DNA of 17,258 bases from Terfezia claveryi (Eukaryota > Ascomycota > Pezizomycetes > Pezizales > Pezizaceae), in the NCBI GenBank assembly GCA_015179025.1, contig WHUX01000610.1:1-17258 (forward strand), written 5' to 3'. The translations under genes were made by a program, and so were the position numbers. Shown here piece by piece: positions 9,119 to 17,207 of the stretch. Each line of letters begins with the position of its first letter. The stretch's first letter is position 1. Below the pieces are notes generated by a model. That model saw only the letters and a list, made by a program, of their open reading frames with translations, was not told where the DNA came from and did no database searches.

Positions 9119-9130
9119 AGGTATGGGATT
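9119..9130 (+). repeat. Target-site duplication, right copy
   Basis: AGGTATGGGATT immediately follows the poly(A) tract and is a perfect match to 8724-8735. The first A could equally belong to the tail, so the duplication is 11-12 bp. Confidence 0.85.
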
Positions 9131-9236
9131 TGTATAGTATATGTATGTACGCTCCATTGCTCAGGCTCTAGTTAGTGAGAAGGTGTAAGAGTGTAATATA
9201 CCAGGGTGACCGTGAAAGTACAACGGTGGAAACACA

Positions 9237-9266
9237 GGGGAGGGGGGGCTGGGGGAGGGGGGGGGG
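9237..9266 (+). other. G-quadruplex-forming motif
   Basis: Four G-tracts of 4, 7, 5 and 10 bases are separated by loops of A, CT and A. This far exceeds the usual four-tracts-of-three rule with loops of at most seven, so a stable parallel quadruplex is expected on the plus strand. It lies between the retroposon and the end of the minus-strand gene at 9617; no gene overlaps it. Confidence 0.7.
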
Positions 9267-9616
9267 CCGAGAGACTGCAAACCATTGGTATACAGTTCGC
9301 CCCATTGACAAATCGACGTGATTGGTGAATGGACCGCAACATATCAACGTTCAAAGCCAAAATATCAGGAGCACGCATGTATTCGTATCATGAGGCTACC
9401 TACCCGAACAGGCAATCCAGCCCACGATTAATGTAAAATTAAGACAAGAGATGAACGATCATATAAAATACATATAGCGAATGTGAAAGCATGGGCGATA
9501 TGCTTGATATTCTCGCAGCGGCCTAGGAGTGGCCGAATCCCAACCAAAAGCCCCAGCAAAACAGCATTGATATCGAATCTTGAAGCAGACTTAGAAGCGA
9601 GGCATAATTTTATACT

Positions 9617-10620
9617 TTACAATTGCGCCTTGGTTTCACTCGATCTATCCTGCGTCCGTACCAGCTTCTTCCTCACGATAGGGCCCTCACATTTGAAATA
9701 CCTCTCCAAAATCCTCGGCGCAATACACGACCCATCACTCACCAATAACCCCCCATCAAGCGCTAACATCGAGCCACCCCAAGCCGGCTGTACCACCGCC
9801 TGCCCGTCCTGGCCCCCTAATATCCTGATAACTTCCGGTGTAATCACTAGCCCCTCTTTCTCTACCAGTTTTTTCGACTCGTAAAATGCGTATTCTTCCC
9901 CTGGGGTGCCGTGGTAGATTTTGGACCAGCTGGGGAGCGGAACATACCACTCATTATAAATTGGTGTGCTCCGTGGATTTGTGCTTGAATTATCAATAGG
10001 GTCTGGATATCGGAGGAATATGATTCCGGTGGTGGTGTCTTGGGGGTTGAAGTATTTTTTTGTTTCAATTAGAATCCTCCCGTGGCGGTCGGTGACGTAC
10101 GTGGTGAGTGGGTGTTGAAGGTCTCTCTGGCTCGCGCGGCGGGCCTGCACGCGGACGTGCAGGAGGCGGGAGTATCGCACGAGGGATGTTTCGAAGAGGT
10201 TCTGGATGCCAGGGAGGTCGATTGCCACTACAGAGACCCCTGATAGTGACAAGCTGGAGTGGGCATTAGGATTAGCACGCGACCTGGACCTGGTGATAAG
10301 TCGGACTACGGAGAAGACCCTCTTGAATATAGCACATAGCAGGGAGGAGATCCGTAAATTGCTAAGTTGTCGGGGTATTAACCTATTATGATGGATTCTG
10401 CGGAGGCGCGATGAGATAGGACTTCGAGTTCTTGTCGAACGGTTGTTGGAATGAAAACATGATCCAGCCATTTTCGGTGGATCTCGCGGAGGGTCGCGAA
10501 CGTCAACCCAATCTTCAAGGAGACACTTGCGGTACATAGCTGCTTGTTGTATTTGTGCAAGATAGATTCGGAGGCCAGAGGGGGGGGGGGGGCGTGTGAC
10601 AGTTGCCAATGGTACTCCAA
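9617..10620 (-). CDS. Unrecognised host-like gene with one probable intron, 5' end unresolved
   Basis: The unspliced minus-strand frame is open for 370 codons, but its upstream half looks unlike protein. A different frame over 10620-10383 reads well (LHKYNKQLCTASVSLKIGLT, then REIHRKWLDHVFIPTTVRQE). A 143-nt intron (10382-10240) fixes the conflict: donor GTTAAT, branch-like TGCTAATCC, acceptor CTATCAG. It joins the frames in phase, giving ESIIIG-VSVVAIDLPGIQ. The second exon (10239-9617, 206 codons plus TAA) reads as ordinary soluble protein, with mixed charge and no membrane segment. I recognise no domain. No ATG exists in the first-exon frame back to stops at 10730-10723, so an upstream exon, a frameshift or 5' loss is implied. 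An open frame at 10745-10846 with a hydrophobic segment (KQALVIAWATAIVRVQLLY) may belong to it. Downstream is a gene-free stretch with the G-quadruplex. Confidence 0.45.
10240..10382 (-). other. Proposed intron of the 9617-10620 gene
   Basis: On the minus strand the donor is G|GTTAAT at 10383/10382, CTAAT motifs lie 35-45 nt before the acceptor, and the acceptor is ATCAG at 10240. The length is 143 nt and the phase is 1 on both sides. A different acceptor a few bases away (CTCCAG) would not restore frame. Confidence 0.45.
10580..10592 (+). repeat. G13 homopolymer inside the proposed exon
   Basis: A run of 13 G (13 C on the coding strand) encodes four prolines in the chosen frame. Its length decides which upstream frame joins the exon, so slippage or sequencing error could create the missing-start problem of this gene. 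Confidence 0.7.
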
Positions 10621-10744
10621 AATGGGAATGGCTGGTGTTCTGCAGTGTACTTTTGATGAGATCAGAGAGATGTGCTGTCCGTATGGAAGAGAGCAAATAA
10701 TTCGAGGGAAAGGAATATCCGATTATCAAGTGGTCAATATATAG

Positions 10745-12339
10745 AAGCTGGACTCGAACAATCGCAGTTGCCCAGGCAATTACAAGGGCTTGCTTGGCAA
10801 CATGATCATAAACTAAGGCTCGCTTTTTGCTGGCTGTGCCTAATAAGCCTCCTCAATGACATATACCCAACCACCTCGTGAGATGTGAGTAATTGCCAAA
10901 TGTTAGATCAGAACCACCTCGTTCGAGAAACCCACTTGAGGCAGCAGTACCTGAGCATCCCACACGTAGTTGATAGTTTGCCTTATGCCATAGAACCATA
11001 CTACTATACTTAATCTACCTGGAGCTGGTTACTGGTGTAGCTCATTTCAATCAGGCTCGTGTGTATAGAGGTGTGGGCACGAGAACATGTACTTGGGGGT
11101 GAGGGTGAGTCTGGCGAAGTCAGAGGTGCCTTGCTGCGGTCAAAGTCCCAGCGCTGAGCTCTTCTTTTCTTGTTTATTTCTCGTCGCGCGAATTCAGGAA
11201 TTTCATAATGATTATAGTACCAGAGGAAAGCTGAAGCATGAGAGTCAATACTTAACCCATATTGTGTGAGACGGTGTGGCTGTGTAGTATCGATAATGAG
11301 TCAACATATACCAAAGTTCGCCCAACCTTTGTTCCTTGATTTTGCTATACTAAATTGTATGAATGTCCTTCCTGTTCTGAGGCACTTAGTATATGCAGCG
11401 TGTCTACATGCACGTGCAGGTGTCGTCGTTAAACTTTTTTAAAGGAAAAAAAGTCAGTCCTCGTATTGATCCTAATAAAAGATTGTGGAATAGAATAATG
11501 CCCAGCAGCATAAAGGTAACAACTTCGATATCGTCGAGACAGTGCCAACCAGACTAGTCAAGACATAAGTTAACGGTTACATCTTCTGGTTTTAGTCATC
11601 ACCACGCGAGTACATTGTCCAACATAAGTCACACAACAGCCCCACTAGGAAGACAATTCCGCGAAGTAAGAATTCTAGATCAAAAACTTCTCGAATATAA
11701 ATAGTTTCCTTAATTCAGCTGGATGGAGAGCCATGATTTAGGAAATCAAAAGGTCATGTTGTTGCACATACAACGCAGGTCAAGCCTTACGTTGGCCACT
11801 TGTTCCAGATTCACGACTGCGTTTCTCGCAGTTGGAACCCCTATTATTATTTCCGAAGAGAAGCTATTAGCCTGAACTTTTCACAACTGATTAAGATTAC
11901 CAAAAGGGGTTATCTGACCTGAATTACTACCTATTCTTTGGAGCATATCAAGAATGAAAAATGGGTAAATTTCCAGATTTGAGTATTTTTACGCAAAGTG
12001 GAGTTGCTACTGTATAATCAACTCAGGTGGTCGATTAGCTATACATTCCTAAAGCTCCAGCTCCACTCAAACTTTCGAGCCTTTTTTTTTCTTATTTTCC
12101 GTGTTCACTTGGATATATTCCTCCTGCGCATGCCGGAGCTTGCTGGATGGGACGGAGTTGTTCTGAACGGGAGCCAATTCAATCATATCAGCAATATTCC
12201 GCCGCCGGCAGAGATTCTTTCAGAAGGAAGGATAGTTAGTGCCGTACTCATGTATGATATTGTATGTAGCCGACTATTTCAATCAAGGTAAAACATTGGA
12301 TGGGGTTGACGCCCACAATATCTAGAGGGAAGTGCTCTA
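10745..12339. other. Mostly empty intergenic stretch
   Basis: No gene is supportable over 1.6 kb. On the minus strand near 10745-10846 a short open frame may be upstream coding sequence of the neighbouring gene. An ORF at 11087-11269 (plus) starts with ATG but has no known motif, and the 97-codon frame at 11998-12291 is unrecognised. A TGCACGTGCA palindrome near 11409 repeats the one at 3653. No tRNA could be folded convincingly. Confidence 0.4.
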
Positions 12340-12846
12340 ACCATGGAGATCCCAACAGTCGACTTAGGCTAACCAGTGACTCGGCGGTCGATAGGTGGAT
12401 CGGAAAGATTGAGGAGGCAAGGGAGGATACGGTGGTAATGTATACTGACTGGAGTATGAGCGAAAAATGGATGTCGAAGGGGTGTACGGGGCTAAGCAAA
12501 TGTGCACGGTATGGAATGGAGAGGTTGCAGATATAAGAAAATCCCTTGAAATGACAAACCCCAATTGGAAGATACTCATCTTGACAGACTCACAGGCGGT
12601 TCTCATCGCAATCAGAAAGGCAGGAAGAATAGGAAAGGCGAGGACGGGGAAGCTGCGATCAGTAGTATTGGAGATCGGGAGGAAGCAAGATTCGTTGGGA
12701 GCAGGGGCTGTCCAGCTGGGATGGGTAAAAGCACATGTAGGCATCCCTGGTAATGAAAACGTAGCAAAGGTAGGGGTGGGTGTGAGAAGATATTTGTCGG
12801 GTTGGCTCGAATCCTGGCGATTTAGAGAGATTTGGTCTCTGACATG
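12340..12846 (+). pseudogene. LINE RNase H domain fragment
   Basis: This is the C-terminal RNase H domain of a non-LTR retrotransposon, split by one frameshift near 12460. The first frame carries DSAVDRWIGKIEEARED and VVMYTDWS, where YTDGS is expected and the first catalytic Asp is kept. The second carries VWNGEVADIRKSLE (catalytic Glu), ILILTDSQAVLIAIRKAG (second Asp) and LGWVKAHVGIPGNENVAK. The usual final Asp after GNE is replaced (NENVAK rather than a GNExADK type). Frameshift and lost residue mean it is dead. No RT lies upstream on this strand. The RT at 7121-8640 is on the other strand and lacks RNase H, so the two are either separate truncated copies or one element broken by rearrangement. 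Confidence 0.85.
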
Positions 12847-13234
12847 ATCGACATGCTAGAATATGCCTTAATATAAGAAATGCGGTATAAATAAACCCCA
12901 ATGCCCAATGCCCGTTGCCAATGCATTAGTAATACCTCTTTAATCCTCTCCGCTGATTCAAGCACTTCTACTGGTCTTTTTCAACCACCACTTCCCTTTA
13001 CTCAGCATTAGATTAGCCGCCATCGTCCTAACCCTAGCTAATGCTTTGGCCTTTATGTAGTACGTCATGCTTATTTAAAGTTATTTCTCAAATAATGTCT
13101 GACCAGCTTCACGGCTTCTAGCCTAATTGCCTCTGATCTCGTCAAAAAATGGCCTTCCGGGATATAACATTATCTTCTGCCTCATTCGAGCCTTCTGGAA
13201 CGTTGGCTTCATTCGAGTCTTCCAGAATGTTGGC

Positions 13235-13247
13235 TTCGTTCAAGCCT
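13235..13247 (+). repeat. Target-site duplication, left copy
   Basis: TTCGTTCAAGCCT is repeated perfectly at 13370-13382. It carries the G and A variants (CGTTCAAG) private to repeat unit 3, so it is a true duplication and not just a neighbouring unit. Confidence 0.85.
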
Positions 13248-13369
13248 CAGCCTGGGCCTGGCGGATTTACTTGCCTTGTCCCTAAATCCACCCGGACTTC
13301 CGGGTGGCTCCTCATGGTCCCCCTAATAGGACCGCATAGGAGTAACAAGTATTTTTTTTAAACAAAAGA
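13248..13369 (+). mobile_element. 5'-truncated copy of the 8736-9118 retroposon family
   Basis: This 122-bp insertion is flanked by the 13-bp duplication. It shares the 3' segment of the 8736-9118 element: CTGGCGGATTTACTTGC, AATCCACCCG, and GGACCGCATAGGAGTAAC followed by AAGTATT. Its tail is irregular (T8, then AAACAAAAGA) in place of pure poly(A). Two hairpins are visible: CCACCCGG-ACTT-CCGGGTGG is perfect, and CTCCTCATGGTCC pairs with GGACCGCATAGGAG with small bulges. Such 3' stem-loops are the part recognised by LINE reverse transcriptase in some families. The truncated 5' end plus TSD fits target-primed reverse transcription. Confidence 0.8.
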
Positions 13370-13382
13370 TTCGTTCAAGCCT
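13370..13382 (+). repeat. Target-site duplication, right copy
   Basis: Perfect match to 13235-13247, followed by the remaining 12 bases of the interrupted 27-bp unit. Confidence 0.85.
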
Positions 13383-13450
13383 TCTAAAATTTTGGCTTCA
13401 TTCGAGCCTTTCGAATTATTGGGTACCTAGTTCAAATATCGGAATCTTCA

Positions 13451-13931
13451 TTATTGCACTTGTCGAGATGCCACATATATAGGTATAATTCCAATCATTT
13501 TATCAATCCCAACATCAACCTCATCAATCTCCTCGATCTCTTCAAGCTCATGAAGCTTATTCACACTACCTGCCAGAGCCCACTCATACTGCGTGGTCAC
13601 AGGGACCTTACAGAGGCAAATCATTCTTTCCCTTCTCATACACATTTTCGCACTCCATATCTACTTCTATCTCTTTACACACACTCAGCTCATTCATCGG
13701 ACTGTATAGCAAATTCGGGGTGTCTTCTTGACCTTGAACTCAATCTGTCTTATCGTTATAGATCCGCTTGCCAATTTCTGGGCCAAAGACGATATCTGGC
13801 AACGTCATCGCATCCTGCTGAGCTGGCAGCAATAAGTACCATTCTAAAGAACGGATCGGCTATCATCTTTAGGCCAGGTATCTATTCTACCGAGAAGGAA
13901 TAATACTTCAATGTAAGTAAATATCGAGCTA
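13451..13931. other. Unassigned sequence beside the gypsy remnant
   Basis: A minus-strand frame at 13451-13645 encodes an acidic run (HELEEIEEIDEVDVGIDKM) that could be the linker after RNase H in a Ty3/gypsy polyprotein, but it is too short to assign. A 149-codon plus-strand frame overlaps it and looks like a shadow. No other feature is seen. Confidence 0.25.
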
Positions 13932-14175
13932 TTGTTTGATTGGTAGATAGCGTTGTTTACTCATGGTACTGATGAGTCTGTCCTCCAGAGGAATGAATAC
14001 TGAGCCCAACCATTCATGGAATTTTCCGCACACAAATACTAATGCCAGCAACTCAAGCCGTACAATGTGATAGTATTTATTCTTGCATAACCACAACTCC
14101 AGGCCACTTGCCACCCTCCCGTCTTGTATCCCTACTGATGCATCCGTACAACGAGACGTTGCCGCTCGCTACGCT
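13932..14175 (-). pseudogene. Ty3/gypsy RNase H remnant
   Basis: On the minus strand, two adjoining frames carry matching halves of the Ty3/gypsy RNase H region. The first reads LYGCISRDTRREGGKWP, corresponding to the usual segment after the TDAS box. The second reads YYHIVRLELLALVFVCGKFH, followed by EWLGSVFIPLEDRL, corresponding to the YxxTxLELLAIVxAxxKFxxYL...TDHxxL segment. The catalytic Glu of LELLA is kept, while the TDH box is degraded to EDR. A frameshift and a stop separate the halves. The RT domain upstream and the integrase downstream could not be read. The identification rests on one conserved block, so it is less certain than the LINE calls. Confidence 0.55.
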
Positions 14176-14424
14176 CGCGTAAGACCCTGGGGCAGGACGA
14201 ATATAGTTACACTGAATCTCATGGTCTTCCGGGTGAACTCTGGTGCCGCTTGTAAAGCCACCTCCACTCACATGCAAAATCGTTGGTGGCACTCAATACC
14301 CGGGCTGCGACCTGAAAGTGCAAACCCACCATGCATATATTCAAACTCGCTGAGCCACAATCCCGCCTGCCTATATTCATGTTCACAATGTTCAATCTCA
14401 ATCTCGCAGATGGCCTGGAAATGA

Positions 14425-14991
14425 GGAGTTTATTAATTTATTAAACATTATCACTACAGCTCTCAATGCTAAACTGCAATTGGTAATATGAGCTCCTGAA
14501 AAGAATCTATCTCATTACTGATGAGAGGTAGTCCTGGTCATGTTTGTCGCCCAATCTCAATCGTGGTATGTTGAAAAATCCTGTCATGCTCAATCGCACC
14601 ATTTCCCCCCGACCCTCTATGCCCGCCTTATACTGGCTAAAACCACCGCCAAACTGATGTTCGCAAATCACCGTCCATATAAGCTCAAAAATCGAGTAGT
14701 AGGGCTAGGAGATCGGCAGCAGGTGGAGTAGTTGGGAGTAGATGGATAAGAGGAAGAGGTGGCTGAAGAAGGTGAGAGACACCGCGGAAGAGAGTATACG
14801 GTGGACCTTGTTGAGACGTTCTTCGCGAACTTCGACTTGGTACGATGGGAGGGCGGGAAGTGCCGGCATGAGCGTGGCGGAGGAGGAAGGCTTAATTTGG
14901 TAGTTTACTTTCTTAGGTCCAGAAGGCTGGACGTTTACGTAGCCAGTTGTTCCGTAGGTGTAGTACCGAGTCTTTTGAGATAAGGGAACGG
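14425..14991. other. No recognisable gene
   Basis: Short plus-strand frames (14540-14731 and 14759-14983) have no motifs. The 14700-14900 stretch is purine-rich (GGAGGAGGAAGG-type runs). No repeat is seen until the hairpin at 14992. Confidence 0.4.
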
Positions 14992-15097
14992 GGCCGGCTC
15001 ATAGCGTTAGGCTCCATAGACGTTTTTTTTTTGAAGTCTACAGTATACGTCTTTTTGAAATTTATACGTCTATGGAGCCTAAGGCTATGAGACGGCC
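14992..15097. repeat. 106-bp hairpin element (MITE-like)
   Basis: 32-bp arms at 14992-15023 and 15066-15097 pair with about three mismatches around a 42-bp T-rich loop. The arms contain CTCATAGC...TTAGGCTCCATAGACGT. The loop holds further copies of the TACGTCT core. No target-site duplication is evident. It may be a tiny MITE or a hairpin formed locally. Confidence 0.75.
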
Positions 15098-15113
15098 AAA
15101 TTAACCGCTTTAC

Positions 15114-15418
15114 CTAGATGTTAGCATCACAATCACTCTAGATACTAATGTCTAAATCACCGTAGAATTAGTATGAATTAGTATGGGAATATCGTTCTGT
15201 CCAACTTGCCCTAGAAATCAGTGTGCAAATTAGCCTAGATAACACTGTCCAAATCGTTCGATAAATCAGAGTAAAAAGCAGCCTCGATAGTACTGTCCCA
15301 AATTGCCCTAGAAATCAGTATGCAAATCAGTCCAGAAATCACCGTCCAAATTACCGGAAATATCAACTGTCTAAATCACCCAGAAATCGCGAACCAAATC
15401 AACGTACAAATCAGCCTA
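15114..15418 (+). repeat. Degenerate 24-bp minisatellite
   Basis: About 12 head-to-tail units of 24-25 bp follow a pattern CTAGAAATCA-N-TGT-N-CAAATCAGC. Well-preserved units begin at 15211 and about 15308. Units diverge considerably, so the array is old. The sequence has no long open frame. Confidence 0.75.
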
Positions 15419-15424
15419 CATGCA

Positions 15425-15611
15425 GAGCACCACAGGCTCGACAGAAATGAGCTCTACAGGCTCGATAGAGATTCGTGAGCTCTATAGGCTAGAAAAGAAT
15501 TGTGAACTCTACAGGCTCGACAGAATTGTCAGCTCTTCAGGCTTGAAAGAATCTTGAGCTCTACAGGCTCGTCAAAGAATCGTAAGCTCTATGAAGGCTC
15601 GAAAAAAATTC
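15425..15611 (+). repeat. 26-28-bp minisatellite, seven units
   Basis: Units start at 15425, 15449, 15477, 15504, 15530, 15556 and 15584. The core is GAGCTCTACAGGCTCGA followed by an A-rich, more variable part. Each core contains the 6-bp palindrome GAGCTC or a variant. The array directly follows the 24-bp array and is unrelated to it in sequence. Confidence 0.85.
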
Positions 15612-15695
15612 ATACACACGCTACTTCCCCGTGTGAGGATGCCAACTGTGATGTAGAAGGTTGTTCGTCCTATCTATGCTGTGCTAAAGTTCGCA

Positions 15696-15793
15696 TATAT
15701 ATGTTCTGGTCCGTTGTGGGATCCAGTCCATACCCGTATAGCCTGGTCCATACCGGTATGGACTGGATCGCGGAACGGACCAGAACATATATA
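15696..15793. repeat. 98-bp hairpin element
   Basis: 39-bp arms (15696-15734 and 15755-15793) are complementary except for a central patch (TTGTGGG against TTCCGCG). Outer ends read TATATATGTTCTGGTCCG. The loop and right arm also contain a perfect 14-bp palindrome CCATACCGGTATGG (15749-15762). This could be a MITE. The end of the window has a related arm. Confidence 0.8.
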
Positions 15794-15859
15794 CATCATG
15801 CTAAGGCACTAGGGGCATGGTCGCATACCGTATATGGTAGCCCCGTCTAAATACAAGTC

Positions 15860-17205
15860 ATGCTTCAACTCCAGGGGAGCAAGGAGGTGAGATCAGGTTC
15901 TTCTCCATCTAAGATGGAAAAATCTATTTTAGCTATTGGCTCTTTTAAGTAGCTACAGACCAATGAATCATGAATGGTCCAGTTACACCAGTTAACTTCA
16001 GCTTTCCAAAAACATATTAAACTTCACTTGCGTGTCTCGCTCATTTGCGCATGGACAGGAAGGACCTGTATCTGACAAGTCCATCCGTGAAATAGTACTA
16101 GTGGAAGGGGTGGGAAGAAGAGTGTTGAAAAAGTCGTGATTCCCCGATTTTGTCTGCTGGCAAAACCGTATATCTTGATTTTAGGAGTTCGAAAGTAAGT
16201 TGGCTGATCTCTTTACAGTATACTTAAGATGCGAAGATACAAACTTAATAAAGTTGCTAATAAAATAGTATTACTTTATTATTAATTAATACTTATTTTT
16301 CTTCACTTCTTCATCTTTAAGGATTTTACTTAAAGTCTATTCCCTTTACTTTTGTATACAAAATCAACCCAAATCTGAAGTATCTGAATCCAGGCATCTG
16401 AATCCAAATCATCATTCTGAGGCATCTAAATCTGAGAGATCTGATGTATTTAATATTTTTGTAATTGATTCAACTGAATAGAATCTGATTCTATTTCTTT
16501 TTGCCCGCTAGTGGCCTAGCACAGATATATGCCATACCTGAATTATGTGCTGCATTGTGCTTGGGATGATACCGGTGGGGGGCGGTGGTTGATAATTCTA
16601 AAGTTTGCTGCGTGCATAAACATGCAATAGCCCGATAGTCTGGTATCGTCTGAAAAATCCCTCTCAATTATTATTGAAAACTAATGTGGTATTGAAGACT
16701 ATAACGCCTGTACTGCATGATATTGAAAACATTTGTCCTTAATGAATTCATGTACAATCTATTCTAGGGTCGAACACTCGAGGTTTCAATTGAAAGAATT
16801 ATGTTAGTGAATCCATATGATAGTTCGGGCCTGGGTAACCAAAGGCAAGGTTCGGCAGTTGCCCGCAATAAAAAATAAAAAATAAAAAAAAAGCTTGACT
16901 TCGGGCTCCAGTCGGCTCGACTGGATATGAGTTACAAGCCAACCCTCAATGAGATGTGAGAGGAGTAAACATGGCCTACATGGTATACGACTGCTTCGTA
17001 ATCGGGGCAATCGGGTTCTATTATGAAGGGGAATGATAAACAAGAATTCTTAAGATTGTAGCATACAGTTATTTCTAATATATATGATGAGCAGACCGAT
17101 CCTGTCGCTACTATATCTGTATGTAACAGAGAAATAAAGAAGAGCCTAGAGAGGTGGCAATGGCTTAACTACCATATTCGTATTTACACTAAGCATCTTT
17201 ATGCA
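15860..17205. other. Gene-free AT-rich stretch
   Basis: No supportable gene. The region near 16240-16350 is very AT-rich. Around 16374-16440 an ATCTGAA-type motif repeats loosely (SES-like if translated). At about 16867-16891 there is an AATAAAAA-type A-rich run. The frame at 16804-17043 (minus) has no motif. Confidence 0.4.
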
Positions 17206-17207
17206 GT

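Larger units (their letters stand above)
13179..13421 (+). repeat. 27-bp tandem repeat, four units, third split by insertion
   Basis: Units lie at 13179-13205, 13206-13232, 13233-13247 plus 13383-13394, and 13395-13421. Each begins GCTTCATTCGAGCCTTC or a close variant. The split third unit is 15 + 12 = 27 bases once the insertion and one duplication copy are set aside, which dates the retroposon after the array. Confidence 0.85.
13149..13436 (+). pseudogene. Reading frame of 9-residue repeats, interrupted by a retroposon
   Basis: An ATG at 13149 in good context (AAAAATGGCC) opens MAFRDITLSS, then 9-residue units ASFEPSGTL, ASFESSRML, ASFKP... encoded by a 27-bp tandem repeat. The third unit is cut by the insertion at 13248-13369. 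Ignoring the insertion and one duplication copy, the frame would continue through the fourth unit and stop soon after. The intact version would be only about 50 residues, so it may never have been a gene. The period being a multiple of three is weak support. I do not recognise it. Confidence 0.25.

Noticed and set aside
9617..10729. Single unspliced 370-codon protein
   Set aside because: It starts at TTG, its upstream half is arginine/serine-rich with poor protein character, and another frame over the same region reads better and joins through an intron in phase.
10741..10860. Possible tRNA on the minus strand (TTCGAGTC with a nearby box-A-like TAGTTTATGA)
   Set aside because: The T stem does not pair, and no acceptor stem or 7-nt anticodon loop can be formed.
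13454..13903. 149-codon plus-strand frame
   Set aside because: It lies opposite an acidic minus-strand frame beside the gypsy remnant, starts outside any known context, and is serine/leucine-rich without motifs, so it is probably a shadow.
14083..14424. 113-codon plus-strand frame
   Set aside because: It is the complement of the gypsy RNase H remnant, whose minus-strand reading matches a known family.
15114..15611. CRISPR-like array
   Set aside because: Units are contiguous degenerate tandem repeats with no unique spacers, in a eukaryotic context.
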